A stretch of 64,000 nt of DNA. It comes from Hymenochaete sp. R1 (lineage: Eukaryota > Basidiomycota > Agaricomycetes > Hymenochaetales > Hymenochaetaceae). The position numbers were made by a program, and so were the translations under genes. Below the pieces are notes generated by a model, which saw only the letters and a program-made list of their open reading frames with translations, had not been told where the DNA came from and made no database searches. Within the stretch, counting starts at the first letter, position 1; every line of letters starts with the position of its first letter. Positions 11,357 to 22,181 of the stretch are shown piece after piece. The DNA lies in contig JAFREE010000103.1 of NCBI GenBank assembly GCA_019400425.1, forward strand, positions 1 through 64,000. Reading direction: 5' to 3'.

Positions 11357-14300
11357 TCAAAGCCCATACCAACTACTCCTCCCACCCGGATTATGCAAAC
11401 TCGTTTGCCCAATCTTCACAACTCCCGCTTCTCCCCCAATAACTCCCCCACTCGCACCAGGCCCAGACACGAACTCGGGCGAACCAGGACTCGCCCCGCT
11501 CAGATCTACGGCGTCTAGTAAGGGGCTCCGAGCGCGGGGCCCGGGGGAAGCGGTCAGCACACCGGGAGACGCGATGAGCATGGTCCCCGAGCCGTTCACG
11601 CGGTGCGGGGTGGGCGTGAGTGTGGGTGTCGAGGGGACGCCAGAACCGTAGCCAGCACCGGAGGAGGACGATACGATGCTTGCGAATGTAGAGGGTGTGG
11701 GTACCAACGTAGGAGCGGAGCCCGTAGAAGAGGGTTGGGACTGCGCTTGTGCCTGAGCCTGAGCTTGCTGTTGTTGCTGCTGGTGTTGGGAAGAAGGCGA
11801 AAAGGCGACGGGCAAGAAGGATTCGGCGATCCACTCGTACCATACCTTGCTCGACTCCGTCAGTCTCCAGATCGAAACACGTAGCTCGGCATTGCTTGGC
11901 AAGTACAACGGCTCCTGCAGGACGCGAACGACAATGGCGTTGGTTGGGACGTTAGGAACCCACACGCGTCGCGCAGGAATTGCAGTGCAGTGCAATGTGC
12001 ATAGCATCAATATCAAGTAATTTTTTTTCATTACAAAAAACGAAGCCAGTCAGTCCAGTCAATACGGGAGCCATTCGCTACTGCGGACGAGAAAGCGACA
12101 GAGCACAACTCGCGACTCACTTTGACAGGGAAGAAGCACGGGAACCAGCTCAACATGTCCCGTGAGATGTACTCCTTCCGATCGGGATGGATACTCAGCC
12201 CGATACCATCGTACAGGACCGCCTCGAAGTACCCCGCGAAGCCGTGCAGGATGCCTGCATGGGGTATCGCGAACGTGAGTGATGCAGAACGCATATTGTG
12301 GCTGTTCGTGAGTGGGAGGCCTAATGTGGTGGGAGGAGGACAAAGGTTAGAATTCTGAGTTGATACGGAGGAGGGATAGGACTAGATGAACTTGCCTCGG
12401 GAGTCGACGATAACGTCCCGCCGCGGGTGCTCGAACATCCAACACTGCTGGATCCTCCCGCCACACCGGTCTCCGTGCAAGTACCCCGGCACGTCCTCGC
12501 CAAGAAAGTTGAACGCCTGTAGCATGACGACGTACGGCGTCTCGAGGCCCTTTTCCCGGCTCGTGTCTTTCGCATCCTTGCTCCCACCCGCTTCTTGGTG
12601 TAATTTAGAAGATTGGATGGGAGCGAGGTAAGCTGCATAAGAGGATGGGATTGAAATGCCACCGTCCTCTACAATTTTAGATGAGTATGAAGATACGAGG
12701 ACAGACAGAACACAGCGCTTCTTACCCTTGAGGAAACGCATAGCACCGTCGAGGCACTCCGGACTGAGCTCGTTGTCGCCAAAGGAACCCAACAGCTCGC
12801 TGACGAGTATGTCCGCTTGTTCGGGTACGTGCAAGTGCCGCATGTCTCCGAAAAGTACAGTCACTTTGTCTTTCCATTCCACTCGCTGGCGTTGCTGTAG
12901 CCTTCCGAACACAGATATGAGTGCGAAGTTACCTGGTGAAACGAGAGCGAGCGTACGTGACATATGCACTCGGGTTCTTCTCGATCGCGTAAACGGACAC
13001 GGACCGTGATGCTCGTTCGATCGCTTTTAATGAGCGCGCAACGAGAGGTCCGCGTCCGGCGCCTGCCACCGTTAGGACACTGACTCAATTGAATGGGTCG
13101 AAAGATACTTCCATTTCGCACGTCACTCACATTCTCTGACCTTGGGCTCTGTCACATAGAGCTCTATAGATTGCCTGCACAGATGCATCAACAAATCTGC
13201 CATCTTATTTATGACATAAGCAAATGTGAGGCTTACATCTTCGTATCTCTGATACTTCACAGGATCTCGCTCGAAGTTCTCGTAAACCACGCTCGCAAGA
13301 TGGTCTTGGAGGGGCTGCCGTGCTACTGTGATCAGATTTTGACAGACGCCAGGCTGGAGCTACCCAAAGAGACCTCGTACCTGAAGCGGTACCTGGAGGT
13401 AATCATGGTAGTCTTGAGCATAATTTTCAAGCGTGTCGGGTTCTTGTTTCCGAACGGTGTGCGCCGCGCTCTTTTCGAGATGGGAAAGGTACTTGACGAG
13501 ATTGTCGATTCGGAATTTTGGATTTGCGGCTGCTCGGTGATTAGTGCCGAAGAGAATAATGTATGGACGTGTCTAAATGAGGGGGCGATGTGAGTTCCTA
13601 TGCTTATAGTAAAGTTGTAGAGCACGTTGCATATGTACCCTCATCAATTTTTGAATAAAGGATTGGTTGCCTTTGGGCAACACCGGGTATTCTTTTGGGT
13701 TTGGTATGAATCCGGAAGCAGGAAAGAATATGTACGAGATTGATTCCGCTGTCCACCGAGAGCATATCTCCAGCGGGGGAAGGGGAAGAGAAAGGTCCAA
13801 AGCTACCACAGCGGTGCACTGGAATCAGCCAATAGAGAGTGACGATAAGAAATAAAACACACACCTAGAGTCAGTCGTGGATTGTATCCGCATACAGATC
13901 GAATAGTGTCCCACATCTCCCAAGTACCGCTGTACTCGCTCTCAGAAGCCTTCAACGTGAACCCACGCTTCCGCGTAGTCTCCGCGATAGGGCTAAGAGG
14001 GACCGGCATCAACCCACCCGGACTCGCAGGGGCTCCTCCTCCACCAAGCCCCGAAGTGAAAAATGACTTGTCCGAGGACGAATCCTGTCGGGCGGTCTTG
14101 AATACGGCAGGGTCATAGAGCGGTAGGCGGATGGCAAAGTGCATATAGGGAGTGTTTTCGAGGCAGGACCGGACGGCTCGGCCGTACGAGACGGCGTGGG
14201 CGCGGTCGACGGGCGCAGGCAAGATGATAGAGTTGAGACCGAGGTAGGAGGCATATGCGATTTCTTGCTTGAGTGCTATTTCGCAGTCGTGCCGGACCCA

Positions 14301-14774
14301 GTCGTCGGGTGAGTCGAGCTCGAGCCACTCTGGGGCCAGGCCTATGACCCCGCTTGCGTCGCCTACCCGGCCAATAATAACTTTTCATCAGATAAAACGA
14401 AATTTAAGAACGAGTGAAGCTAAGAGCGTACCGAGGTCGAGAAGATTGCACTCGTCCTCCAAGAACGCCGGTCCAGCTCTCCACGTCTCGCCCTTTTCCT
14501 CGATCTCCTTCTCCCTTTGTCTCCGCTCCTCTTCGTCTTCCTCCAGGCCATCCAAAATGTTATCTGTCTGCGCAGCGCACATGGATCTCCACCTGTTTTT
14601 CCATCTGTCGTTGGTGATGGGACATGCAATACAGCTGAACTGGGCTCGCCAGTCGTCTTTGAGCTTTGCGAGTGGAGACGGGTGTCCATGAAGGTCTTCT
14701 TCAGACGCGTTGGTAATTTCCGTTTGGGAGATTAGACGGGCAATGGGGTATGAACTCGACCAATGCGTGTCCAT
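11357..14774 (-). CDS. PRMT5: protein arginine methyltransferase 5 (Skb1/Hsl7 type)
   Basis: Eleven exons (14774-14432, 14362-13863, 13818-13639, 13572-13393, 13314-13237, 13174-13131, 13079-12957, 12901-12726, 12668-12396, 12320-12121, 11914-11357) give about 884 residues. PRMT5 makes symmetric dimethyl-arginine on Sm proteins, histones and others; in yeasts Skb1/Hsl7 also acts in morphogenesis checkpoints. An N-terminal TIM-barrel part is followed by the SAM-binding GAGRG (about 448-452) and the double-Glu loop [15 protein letters not shown] (Glu518, Glu527). A beta-barrel follows with [12 protein letters not shown] and VWYEW, then the family-type end [11 protein letters not shown]. Phe in YENF matches the residue tied to symmetric methylation. 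Intron 9 (12395-12321) fits only a GC-AG donor (GCAAGT). Unusually, about 135 Gln/Ser/Pro/Gly-rich residues are inserted between VWYEW and the terminal motif. The last intron (12120-11915, 206 nt) is long, so its acceptor is less certain. Confidence 0.95.
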
Positions 14775-15197
14775 TGATTGGAAGAATCAGACTCAAGAGG
14801 AAATTGACGTGATGGGGAGAGACAGAACGCAAGCCAGACCTGTATCAGATCAGAGCGAAGAAATCTAAGCGAGCGAGCTTAGACGCCGCGGATCGGCACC
14901 GAATATTTGTGCTCCTTGAAGCTTCCTTCATTTCTGGATTTCACTTTCCACCTTGACTCAGAGGTAAATGCAACCATATATGCGATTAGGAGGAAACTGC
15001 TGGGGAGTCCCCTGTGCCTTGACAGTATTATAGTAGAATACTGTATATCCCACAAATCATATATTATGCTCGAAGCTTTGAACTCAGTCAACTCGGCAGA
15101 TAATACCCAGCAGCCTGAGTAGGGTTGGTACTACGGCTATGCTTCATTGGCATCATTCTATCTTGCACTCAAAGCAACATTGAAGAAGGGAGACATA
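14775..15197. other. intergenic between PRMT5 and arm B
   Basis: The region upstream of the PRMT5 start codon. It contains the PRMT5 promoter by position. No TATA element close to the start and no credible coding region were seen. It ends abruptly at the start of the inverted duplication. Confidence 0.4.
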
Positions 15198-15546
15198 GAG
15201 CTTTGCGACACTTGCAGGACTAGCCGCTTGGCGGCAGTTGGTGAAAGTACTAGTCAAGCTCTTCAAAACTGACGCATGCCAGTGTTGCAAAGGGCGATAA
15301 CAGAAACCGCAAACAAAACTCACCGAATAAATACCAGTGTGCCGGAAGCTCGCCTGTCCCTACGTCTTGATCAAGAACCGCTATCTTCATCGAGTTACAA
15401 GATGTCTGTAGCCTCAGATCACAACCAAGGTGGCCACGGTCCGGACAGCTCCAAGAGGAAGGCGTCACAGACACCTACGGGTGAAACAGATGCCTGCATC
15501 GACAAGGGACGTTCTCAGAAGAAGCTTAAGACGTCTGCAGGGGCGA
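15198..15546 (+). repeat. inverted duplication, arm B
   Basis: The plus-strand partner of arm A (500-845, opposite orientation). Similarity stops near 15546, after the shared KKLK-encoding segment; beyond it only protein-level resemblance remains. Differences include small indels and many substitutions, so the duplication is not recent. Confidence 0.75.
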
Positions 15547-16471
15547 CTCCCCTCCATTCTCAGGGCCAGTCCAGTTAATTATCCTTCCCATACAGATTCA
15601 ACGCGCACACTCCTAAGTCTTCCTCATTCCACGACGACTCCACACTGACCGATGAAGATATCAAATACGTGAGCGACTTAGAATGCTGCATTTATACGGA
15701 CGCACTTATAAGTGAACTAAAACAGGAGGTCTCTCGCCAGACGCGCAAAGCCTCAGAGATAAACGTCACCCCTAATAGTGAAATTAGTTAAACCTACGAC
15801 AGGATGCAGTAGATCGAGATGTACCGCATATCGACTGCTTATGCCGGGAGGGCACTTGGTTTTTCGGATCGATTCTATTACAAGATGGCTCGAATTCTCA
15901 CAGATGATGACTTCTATAACCGTGAAATAAATGTAAGTGTTTGCAAAGGGAAAAATCCGTGTCTTCCCAGGTGCTCGAAGAAGAGAAAAAGAACCGGCAT
16001 CTGTAGATTGAACTCTGCGAGCTTTGGTCAACACCGGCGGATAGGTGGTCAAAGGGGGCATATGCGCGCATTGACAATATCTGTTCAGAGTTGGGCCTAA
16101 CGCCATCGGCGAGCTTTCCCAGTGACAATGAAGATTCCTTCATTGATCGTGTCAAGGAAGAGATCACCCGTACCATCGGAAAGCTGGAATACGCTTTCAA
16201 CGCCATCAGCGGCAGCTTCCACTTCAATGGCGAACTGAAGCCCGAGGAAGAACTAGACAGAATCGAGCCGCTTATAAATGCGTCTCACTTTTATGCCTTT
16301 GCATCGAAGCTCGTGCTAATGGGACGCAACGCAAGCATAATGGCAATAGATCTGAAAGGTACTGGCAGAAATCGTATTAACATGCAGCAGGAATTGTATG
16401 GGAAGGATAACGATCTTCATATACCTTTTAACAGTCCAGATGTCAAGGATCAGATATATCAAGGATCCTGA
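15276..16471 (+). pseudogene. broken gene, copy B of the duplicated family
   Basis: The first part (ATG at 15276, with MSVASDHNQGG from about 15402) matches copy A but stops at 15578. A second block around 15647-15790 (TDEDIKYV, LISELKQE) again resembles copy A in another frame and ends in a stop. A third block from about 15819 (RALGFSDRFYYK, a possible intron 15934-15970, then VLEEEKKNRHL) runs into a TAG at about 16007, and the same frame continues behind it to 16471 (WSTPADRWSKGAYARID, then IGKLEYAFNAISG). Repeated stops and frame changes with retained protein character on both sides indicate decay, although unrecognised introns could remove some of them. No known domain was recognised. 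Confidence 0.5.
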
Positions 16472-17163
16472 AGCATGGGCACACTAGGCATCCATTATCC
16501 TGCGCCCCTTTGGTCTTGATGATGCCTAGCCGGTTTCTCGCAGGAACATGATCTGAATTAATATTGCAGTAATAGATAGACTTAAATGAGTTTTAAATAA
16601 ACAAACATTCAACGGAACGTACTTTTGAGATCACTAAATGTTCTGGGAAACGAAGAACTGGCAATTGTATTGTGGTATCACGGCGATTTTCTCTTATAAA
16701 GAGAAGTTTGAAATTCTCCAAAAGCATTCTCACAAGGTTTGAGGCCAGAACGATTCCCTCTTAAATTAGTTTACAGCTCAATCGTTATCAGAGAAAGGGA
16801 CTCCCAAAGCCAAGGTATCGTCGGCGCTTTTTTTTTGCAAGCGGCTGTACAGCGATGGTAGTGGTTGCGCTTCTAGAAGGGTGAAGAGAGAGAGAGAAAA
16901 CTCTGAGATCATGAAGAGTCTCCTGTTACGTAATAATACGAGTGAGAAATTTGAGGGCGCCTGGACGATGCAATCTTCTCGTCCATTTCCCCCAAGCTCG
17001 ACGGCTCTTTCAGTGTCTACTCTCATCCACCATCGCCCAGCAAACAAATCACGGAGGAACAGCAGCAGAACATAAGCTTGTAAACATGGGTGAATACTCA
17101 GTGTCATGCGGTCATTCTTTTCTGTTCTAAAGCATCGAATCAGCTCCGAAAAAGGGACAGAAA
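16472..17163. other. intergenic, upstream of the eIF4B-like gene
   Basis: An AT-rich stretch without a supported gene. It should contain the promoter and 5' leader of the gene starting at 17164. Confidence 0.4.
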
Positions 17164-19155
17164 ATGTCGCTCAATTCATTCCTAGGCGACAGCAGTCAGT
17201 CACTTCCTATCTTTTCTTGCTTCTCTCTCAGAATCTCACGAATCATATTAATATAGCCTTGGGATCATGGGCAGACGAGATGGAAGCTCTTCCAAGTGCT
17301 CGTAAGTCTCTCGCCGCCACTTTTGCGTGGCAAGTCCTCCATCTCCAAGGTCCCTAGACGCTTACACGCTCCCGTAGCTGCCCCTAAGCTCGATGATGGG
17401 TCAGGAGACTTCAGAAGCCGAGACTACCTCTCGAGCCGATGTAAGTTCCTGCTCGCCTTTCCGAGCCTTTCATCCGTACTTACCCGGGCTTTTTTTCTTG
17501 TAATGCAGCGGACCGCGGACCTCCGCCGCCTCGAGCGGACGTACCCCTACCCACTCAGCCGCCTTTCACTGCCTACGTAGGCAATCTCTCATTTGATGTA
17601 AAAGAGGGTGATCTTAGACTTTTTTTTGGGGACGAAATTGAGGTATGTATACCCCTGCATGTATGCAGTATACCGTCCCTTCTCACATCATTTAGATTTC
17701 AACTGTCAAAATTATATCCGATCGCGAGGGAAAGCCCAAAGGTTTTGGTTATGTCGAATTCGCTTCTGTGGACAGCTTGAAAGGAGCGTTGAACAAGCAT
17801 GGGACGGTGAGTGCGGATTTGTGATTGTTGATAACGCGCAGCACTGATCAGCTATGTCAGCCTTTCCTGTTTCGCCCAATTCGTATTGACATAGCTGATC
17901 CTCGTGAGTCGAGACTAATTCTTGAAGCAACTCCGTCAATTCTGAACCTCCTTGTTTTTTTATCAGAGAAAGATAGACCCGATGGTGGCTTCCGTGCCAC
18001 GGATGACGAAAAATTTGCAAGCCCCTGGCGTCGTGAAGGCCCCCTTCCTGAGCGAGCTGACTCTGGCTTTGGCGGTGGGCGCCGGCGCTTCAATAATGAT
18101 GAACAATCTGCAGAGCCACGCGAACCGTCTGCTTCAGAAAACACGACCAATTGGCGCTCAACTCGCCCGCCTCCTTCTCGCATCACGCCCGAGTCGGATT
18201 TCCCTCCGAAGAGAAGGGGCTCAGGTTTCCCCACGCCATCGCACGACGCAGAACCCAGTGCAGCTGACTCCGAGGAAAAGTGGACGAAAGGGAGTAAACT
18301 CAAGCCAAGTTCGGGAAACGAGAGCCAGCCTGGCAGCCGGTATGGCTCAATGAGGGGTGGGGGAGGTAGAGGTGAGATGGGTCCCCCCCCGACTCCATCT
18401 ACAGCCGATGAGGGTCCATGGCGAAGGGCAAAGCCAACTGAAAGTGCTTCTCGTTAGTAAAAAAAATGTTTGTCATTTGAGTGGACATTGAGTCCTGATC
18501 ATTACTGTCAGCTACGGGCTCGGTACCCCCGACTCCTCAGATGGGTCGGCGAAAGCTTGACTTGCTTCCTCGCTCGACAAGTGCGTCTACCCAAGCTTCG
18601 CCTCTTTCGTCACCCAAGTCCGCAGGCTTCACCTCAGCAAAGCCCAACCCATTCGGTGCCGCAAGGTAAATGCATTAGCAACTTCTTCAGATTTCTTAAA
18701 ACTCAAACACTCGTTACTCGGTTTTCCATCATCTTAGGCCGGTAGATGTAAGCGCCCGCGAGCTCGAGGTCGAAAAGAAAATCCAACAACACGAGCAAGA
18801 AGTCGCCAAGCACACCATGTCCCGCCAATCCTCTCGACAGCCCCGCGAACGTCCACCCCATCCCACGCGCACCACCTCTGGGAATCGTTCTACAGAAGGG
18901 ACAGATCCTACAGACACTTCCGCTTCTGCCCCACGCTCACCGCCTCCCACTACGTCGTCGCCGACTCCGTCTTCTTCTGCTAGCGCTGGCACTGGCGCGG
19001 GGCCTGCGCATGTCTCCTCTACGGTGCGACCGTCGTTCAGTTTTGCGAGCGCGGCCTCAGGGAAGAAGGGGTCTGGTGCGACTTCGTCAGAGACGGGGGA
19101 AGGATCACAGCCTGCAGACGTTGACACTATAGCGGAGAAACTGGCGGAAGTGTGA
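17164..19155 (+). CDS. sce3: translation initiation factor eIF4B-like (Sce3 type)
   Basis: Nine exons (17164-17194, 17257-17301, 17378-17440, 17509-17642, 17696-17806, 17861-17903, 17967-18452, 18512-18665, 18738-19155) give 494 residues. The N-terminus has the family start MSLNSFLGDS followed by LGSWADEM. One RRM spans about 66-142, with RNP2-like AYVGNLSF and RNP1-like KPKGFGYVEF, and continues into RPIRIDIADP. Next comes the eIF4B-type repeat region with SPWRREGPLP and many Arg/Gly/Pro/Ser residues, then a Lys/Glu/Gln helix (RELEVEKKIQQHEQE) and a Ser-rich tail. eIF4B stimulates the eIF4A helicase and helps 40S loading in the cytoplasm. All introns are short and canonical; the exon 7 donor (GTTAGT) is weaker than the others. 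Confidence 0.9.
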
Positions 19156-20838
19156 TCGATCTGTCAAATTGACAGCCATGATGGCTGATGTAGAAAAAAA
19201 GTATGGATTTTTTGGCTTCTACCCTCACCTTCTCAATCCCTTTGTTCCCAAACCTCTTTGCAGGGTCTTTGCCTGTGTTGTAAATTGGTGCCTCTTTTTT
19301 TCTGTTGAGTTCCTTGTACACCTCATGTTTATATCCGTCCATCAGTTTGCTTAGTCGCTCTCATCCGTCGGATTCCCTTACTCCTTTGTTCAACTTTCGC
19401 CTTCCACCAACGCAAACTCGTGTCTTCTTCCCCTTCTCGCGCTCGTGTCAATTCAAAATGTTTTGTTTCTTGTTTGTGTGTAGTCTTCCCCCTTTTTTGA
19501 TCATCTTTTTTCTTCACACCGTGTCCAGAGCGCCTTACCAGTGCACACTGTCAGTCCACGTATTCCATCGTCTAAAGCTAGCGTAAAGTTGAAGCTATGC
19601 ATGTACGTATCAAATTGACGATGTCAACGTAGATGAAATATGAAGTGGTTCTTGGATTGCCGCTCCCTTTCAAGTTTTATGCCATAAGACCAGTATGTTT
19701 GTAATGCACATGATCTCAGTACGTTGTAAACAACAAGGGAAATCACTACTTAATATATGAGAAGAACGTGTCTATTTATGCGTCATGTCCTTTTACTACT
19801 AATCAGCACCGTACATCTTTGACTTCGATGTTTATGTGGCCGACTGAGGTGAGTACCGAAAGTAGAGATACAAAGAAGGAAGCTCACATTATGAAAACTC
19901 AAGCAACGGGATTGAACAACCCATGCAGTTTCTTTGTGGATGAGGATCGATCGTGGTGCGAGGAGCTCTGCCGGACCATCTCTTCTATATAAATTTAGAG
20001 TGAACGAGACATTACATGTATCTTAATGCACTGGGCCAATTACATTGATGACTCACTTAGAAATCAAAAACTCGTGTGAGTTTTTGTGCAACCGTCAATT
20101 CCAATAGCGGCTAGCCCAAGCTACTCGAATCTGGTAGCACACTCAACGTTCTTTCAATGTCACCAAGTTGTTGAGATATGCGGCATGAGACAAGTAGTTA
20201 GCGGCATTGCAAGCCAGTTTGACCAGAACGTACCAGATTTAAACACGCGATATGAGATGTAACATACACTCAATCTTGAAACCAAGGCTGTCGTCGCGGG
20301 CGGCACAAGCAACTTGAAAACCGCATCTCCTGCGAAAAGCAGTGCCAGTGGGCATATATCAGGTTCTTTGCAATTCTAGGTGCTGTCTTCTGGGTTTATA
20401 CATCTATTCGATTTTGACGAGAGCGAGGTATCTCCTGTAGAGAGGGGCTCAGGTTTGGAGCAGGAGAGTCTTCATGTTGAAGGGGGACGCAATATTAATA
20501 TTAATGGTCATTGCCAGTACTAGTGGGAGTGGGAAAGGCCCGGGAACGGCGTGGACCTACAAACGCGAATCCTGTTGGGTCCTTTGTTTACGCGTTGACT
20601 CGACAAATACGCACAAGCACAAGCTGAAGCTGGGCTGACATTGAAACTGAAACTGGTTTGATCTGAGACTCGACATAGGTCAGCGAAGAAAGTAATATAT
20701 AAATCTGCCGTCGCATACTAGTGACTCCTCAGCATCCTGCTCTGTTACGTTCATCTCCCACACCATTGCTACCCAGCGATCCAAACCAAACCTACCAAAT
20801 CTCTTCCACACACAAACCAAACCCTGCTTATCTCCACA
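19156..20838. other. intergenic, 1.7 kb
   Basis: No supported gene. The left part is T-rich and fits the 3' untranslated region of the eIF4B-like gene. The open frame at 19768-19992 has no recognisable character. The right end carries a clear TATA element at 20696-20703 before the next ORF. Confidence 0.4.
20696..20703 (+). promoter_or_regulatory. TATA box of the small orphan gene
   Basis: TATATAAA lies about 136-143 bp upstream of the ATG at 20839. A pyrimidine-rich, ATG-poor leader (many CCA, ACA and CAA runs) follows, as in strongly transcribed fungal genes. Confidence 0.55.
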
Positions 20839-21237
20839 ATGTCTTCTGCCAAATACTTTTCCAGGACCACCTCGCGTGCGTTCCCCCATGCTACTGACGC
20901 CATTGACTTTACCGCAGGCCTCGACCTCAGCTTCCTCTCCGACCGCGACCGTGCAAGATTCCAACGCCACGCCGCCCGCGGCTACAAGAATGCCAGCAAG
21001 AACACCAACTCGAACAAGGCTGCTGCCGAGGTTGAGGGTCGTGCCAGCCCGATGCCGGAGCGCACCTTTAGCAAGATCAGCACTTCCAGCACCGACTCTG
21101 TCGACACTATCAGTACCGCCAGTACTAGTTCCAGCACCCTCAACAACAGCGTCCCTCAAGTGTGCGCCTTCCGACTTGTTTCGCTCGCCGAGGCTAGGGC
21201 TACTGCCTCCATCAAGTACTTCGACCTCCTCAACTGA
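20839..21237 (+). CDS. small hypothetical protein, 132 aa
   Basis: A single open frame from an ATG in good context (CACAATGTCTTC) to TGA. The N-terminal half is ordered-looking (FSRTTSRAFPHATDAIDF, then LDLSFLSDRDRARFQRHAA), followed by an Asn/Ser/Thr-rich linker and a short hydrophobic end. There is no signal peptide, membrane segment or known motif. Codon use favours C in third position as in the surrounding real genes, and the TATA element and leader support expression. A 3' intron could replace the last residues. I do not recognise a family; it may be restricted to Agaricomycetes. Confidence 0.55.
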   Translation: MSSAKYFSRTTSRAFPHATDAIDFTAGLDLSFLSDRDRARFQRHAARGYKNASKNTNSNKAAAEVEGRASPMPERTFSKISTSSTDSVDTISTASTSSSTLNNSVPQVCAFRLVSLAEARATASIKYFDLLN

Positions 21238-22181
21238 ACGGATCATCGACAAGCGTTTTTCGACATACGGTGAGTCTTGTTGCTTATCGAGTCGATTCGA
21301 CGATGGGAGTCGGCACTTGTGGTGTTGACGGTCGACGAGCGTGTTAAGTACCTATCCAATCCAACCTAAACTCGAACTCAAATTGTCTTCCCTTCATGTC
21401 CAATTTTTCTGATTCTCCTCCTGTTATCAACAGTACGACACCCGACCGACAACTGAAGAGAATCCGCGAAAGTGAGGGTCGATCGTTGGCTCGGGACCGG
21501 CCACCCCGGTGCTTGTCGTGAGACCCGATCCCAAGTGAAAGGGAATGGTGGTCTATGAGGCGAGCCTATCCTTTTGCCTTTGAACTTCTAACACCACCAC
21601 CCGTCCCCCTTTCCCTATTCTTTTCTCCTTTCAGTTCCAGTATCCATACGAGGACGACACATCGACATACCAGCATACCGACATACCAGCACACCGGCAC
21701 ACCGACACACCGACAAACCTGGGCTAGGGCTTGATGGAACGGAGGCAAGGGAGTTGTGCCCCTCCCGCGTCAATGTGAAGTCATCCCGATGCTTCGACTG
21801 GACGACACCGACACCGACACCATCAATTAGTACGGCTAGGGCTTGGAGTCATATTACCGGGTGAAGGCAGTTCAGAAAAAAAAGTACGTCCGCCATGTCT
21901 TTGTTGCGTCCTGATTACAGGATGCGACGAGTCGCGGCGGTTGTTCTCCTTGTGAGCTGCTCCAACTTTGGGAAATCGAAAGACGAAGGGCGTAGTTGTT
22001 TAAGGGCCATTACAGGCATTCGATGTTTGAATACCTTCAAAGTGACGATTTGACGTCGAATTTTACTTTTTTGCTTGTCTGTTTTCATTTGTTAATAGGA
22101 AAGGGGTATTGCCGATCGCGTTCTAGTTTTTTGGGGGGATGGTAGCAGGATAAATTACAAGAACGCTCGACTCAGTTAATC
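21238..22181. other. intergenic, 0.9 kb
   Basis: This lies between the small plus-strand gene and the convergent cyclophilin gene. A short CACCGACA-type minisatellite lies at 21661-21718 and a smaller GACACC repeat at about 21802-21821. No gene was found; the ends are probably the 3' untranslated regions of the two converging genes. Confidence 0.4.
21661..21718. repeat. imperfect minisatellite of CGACATACCAG/CACACCG units
   Basis: About six imperfect units of 8-10 bp built on CGACA and CACACCGG themes. Unit length varies, suggesting slippage growth. Confidence 0.7.
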
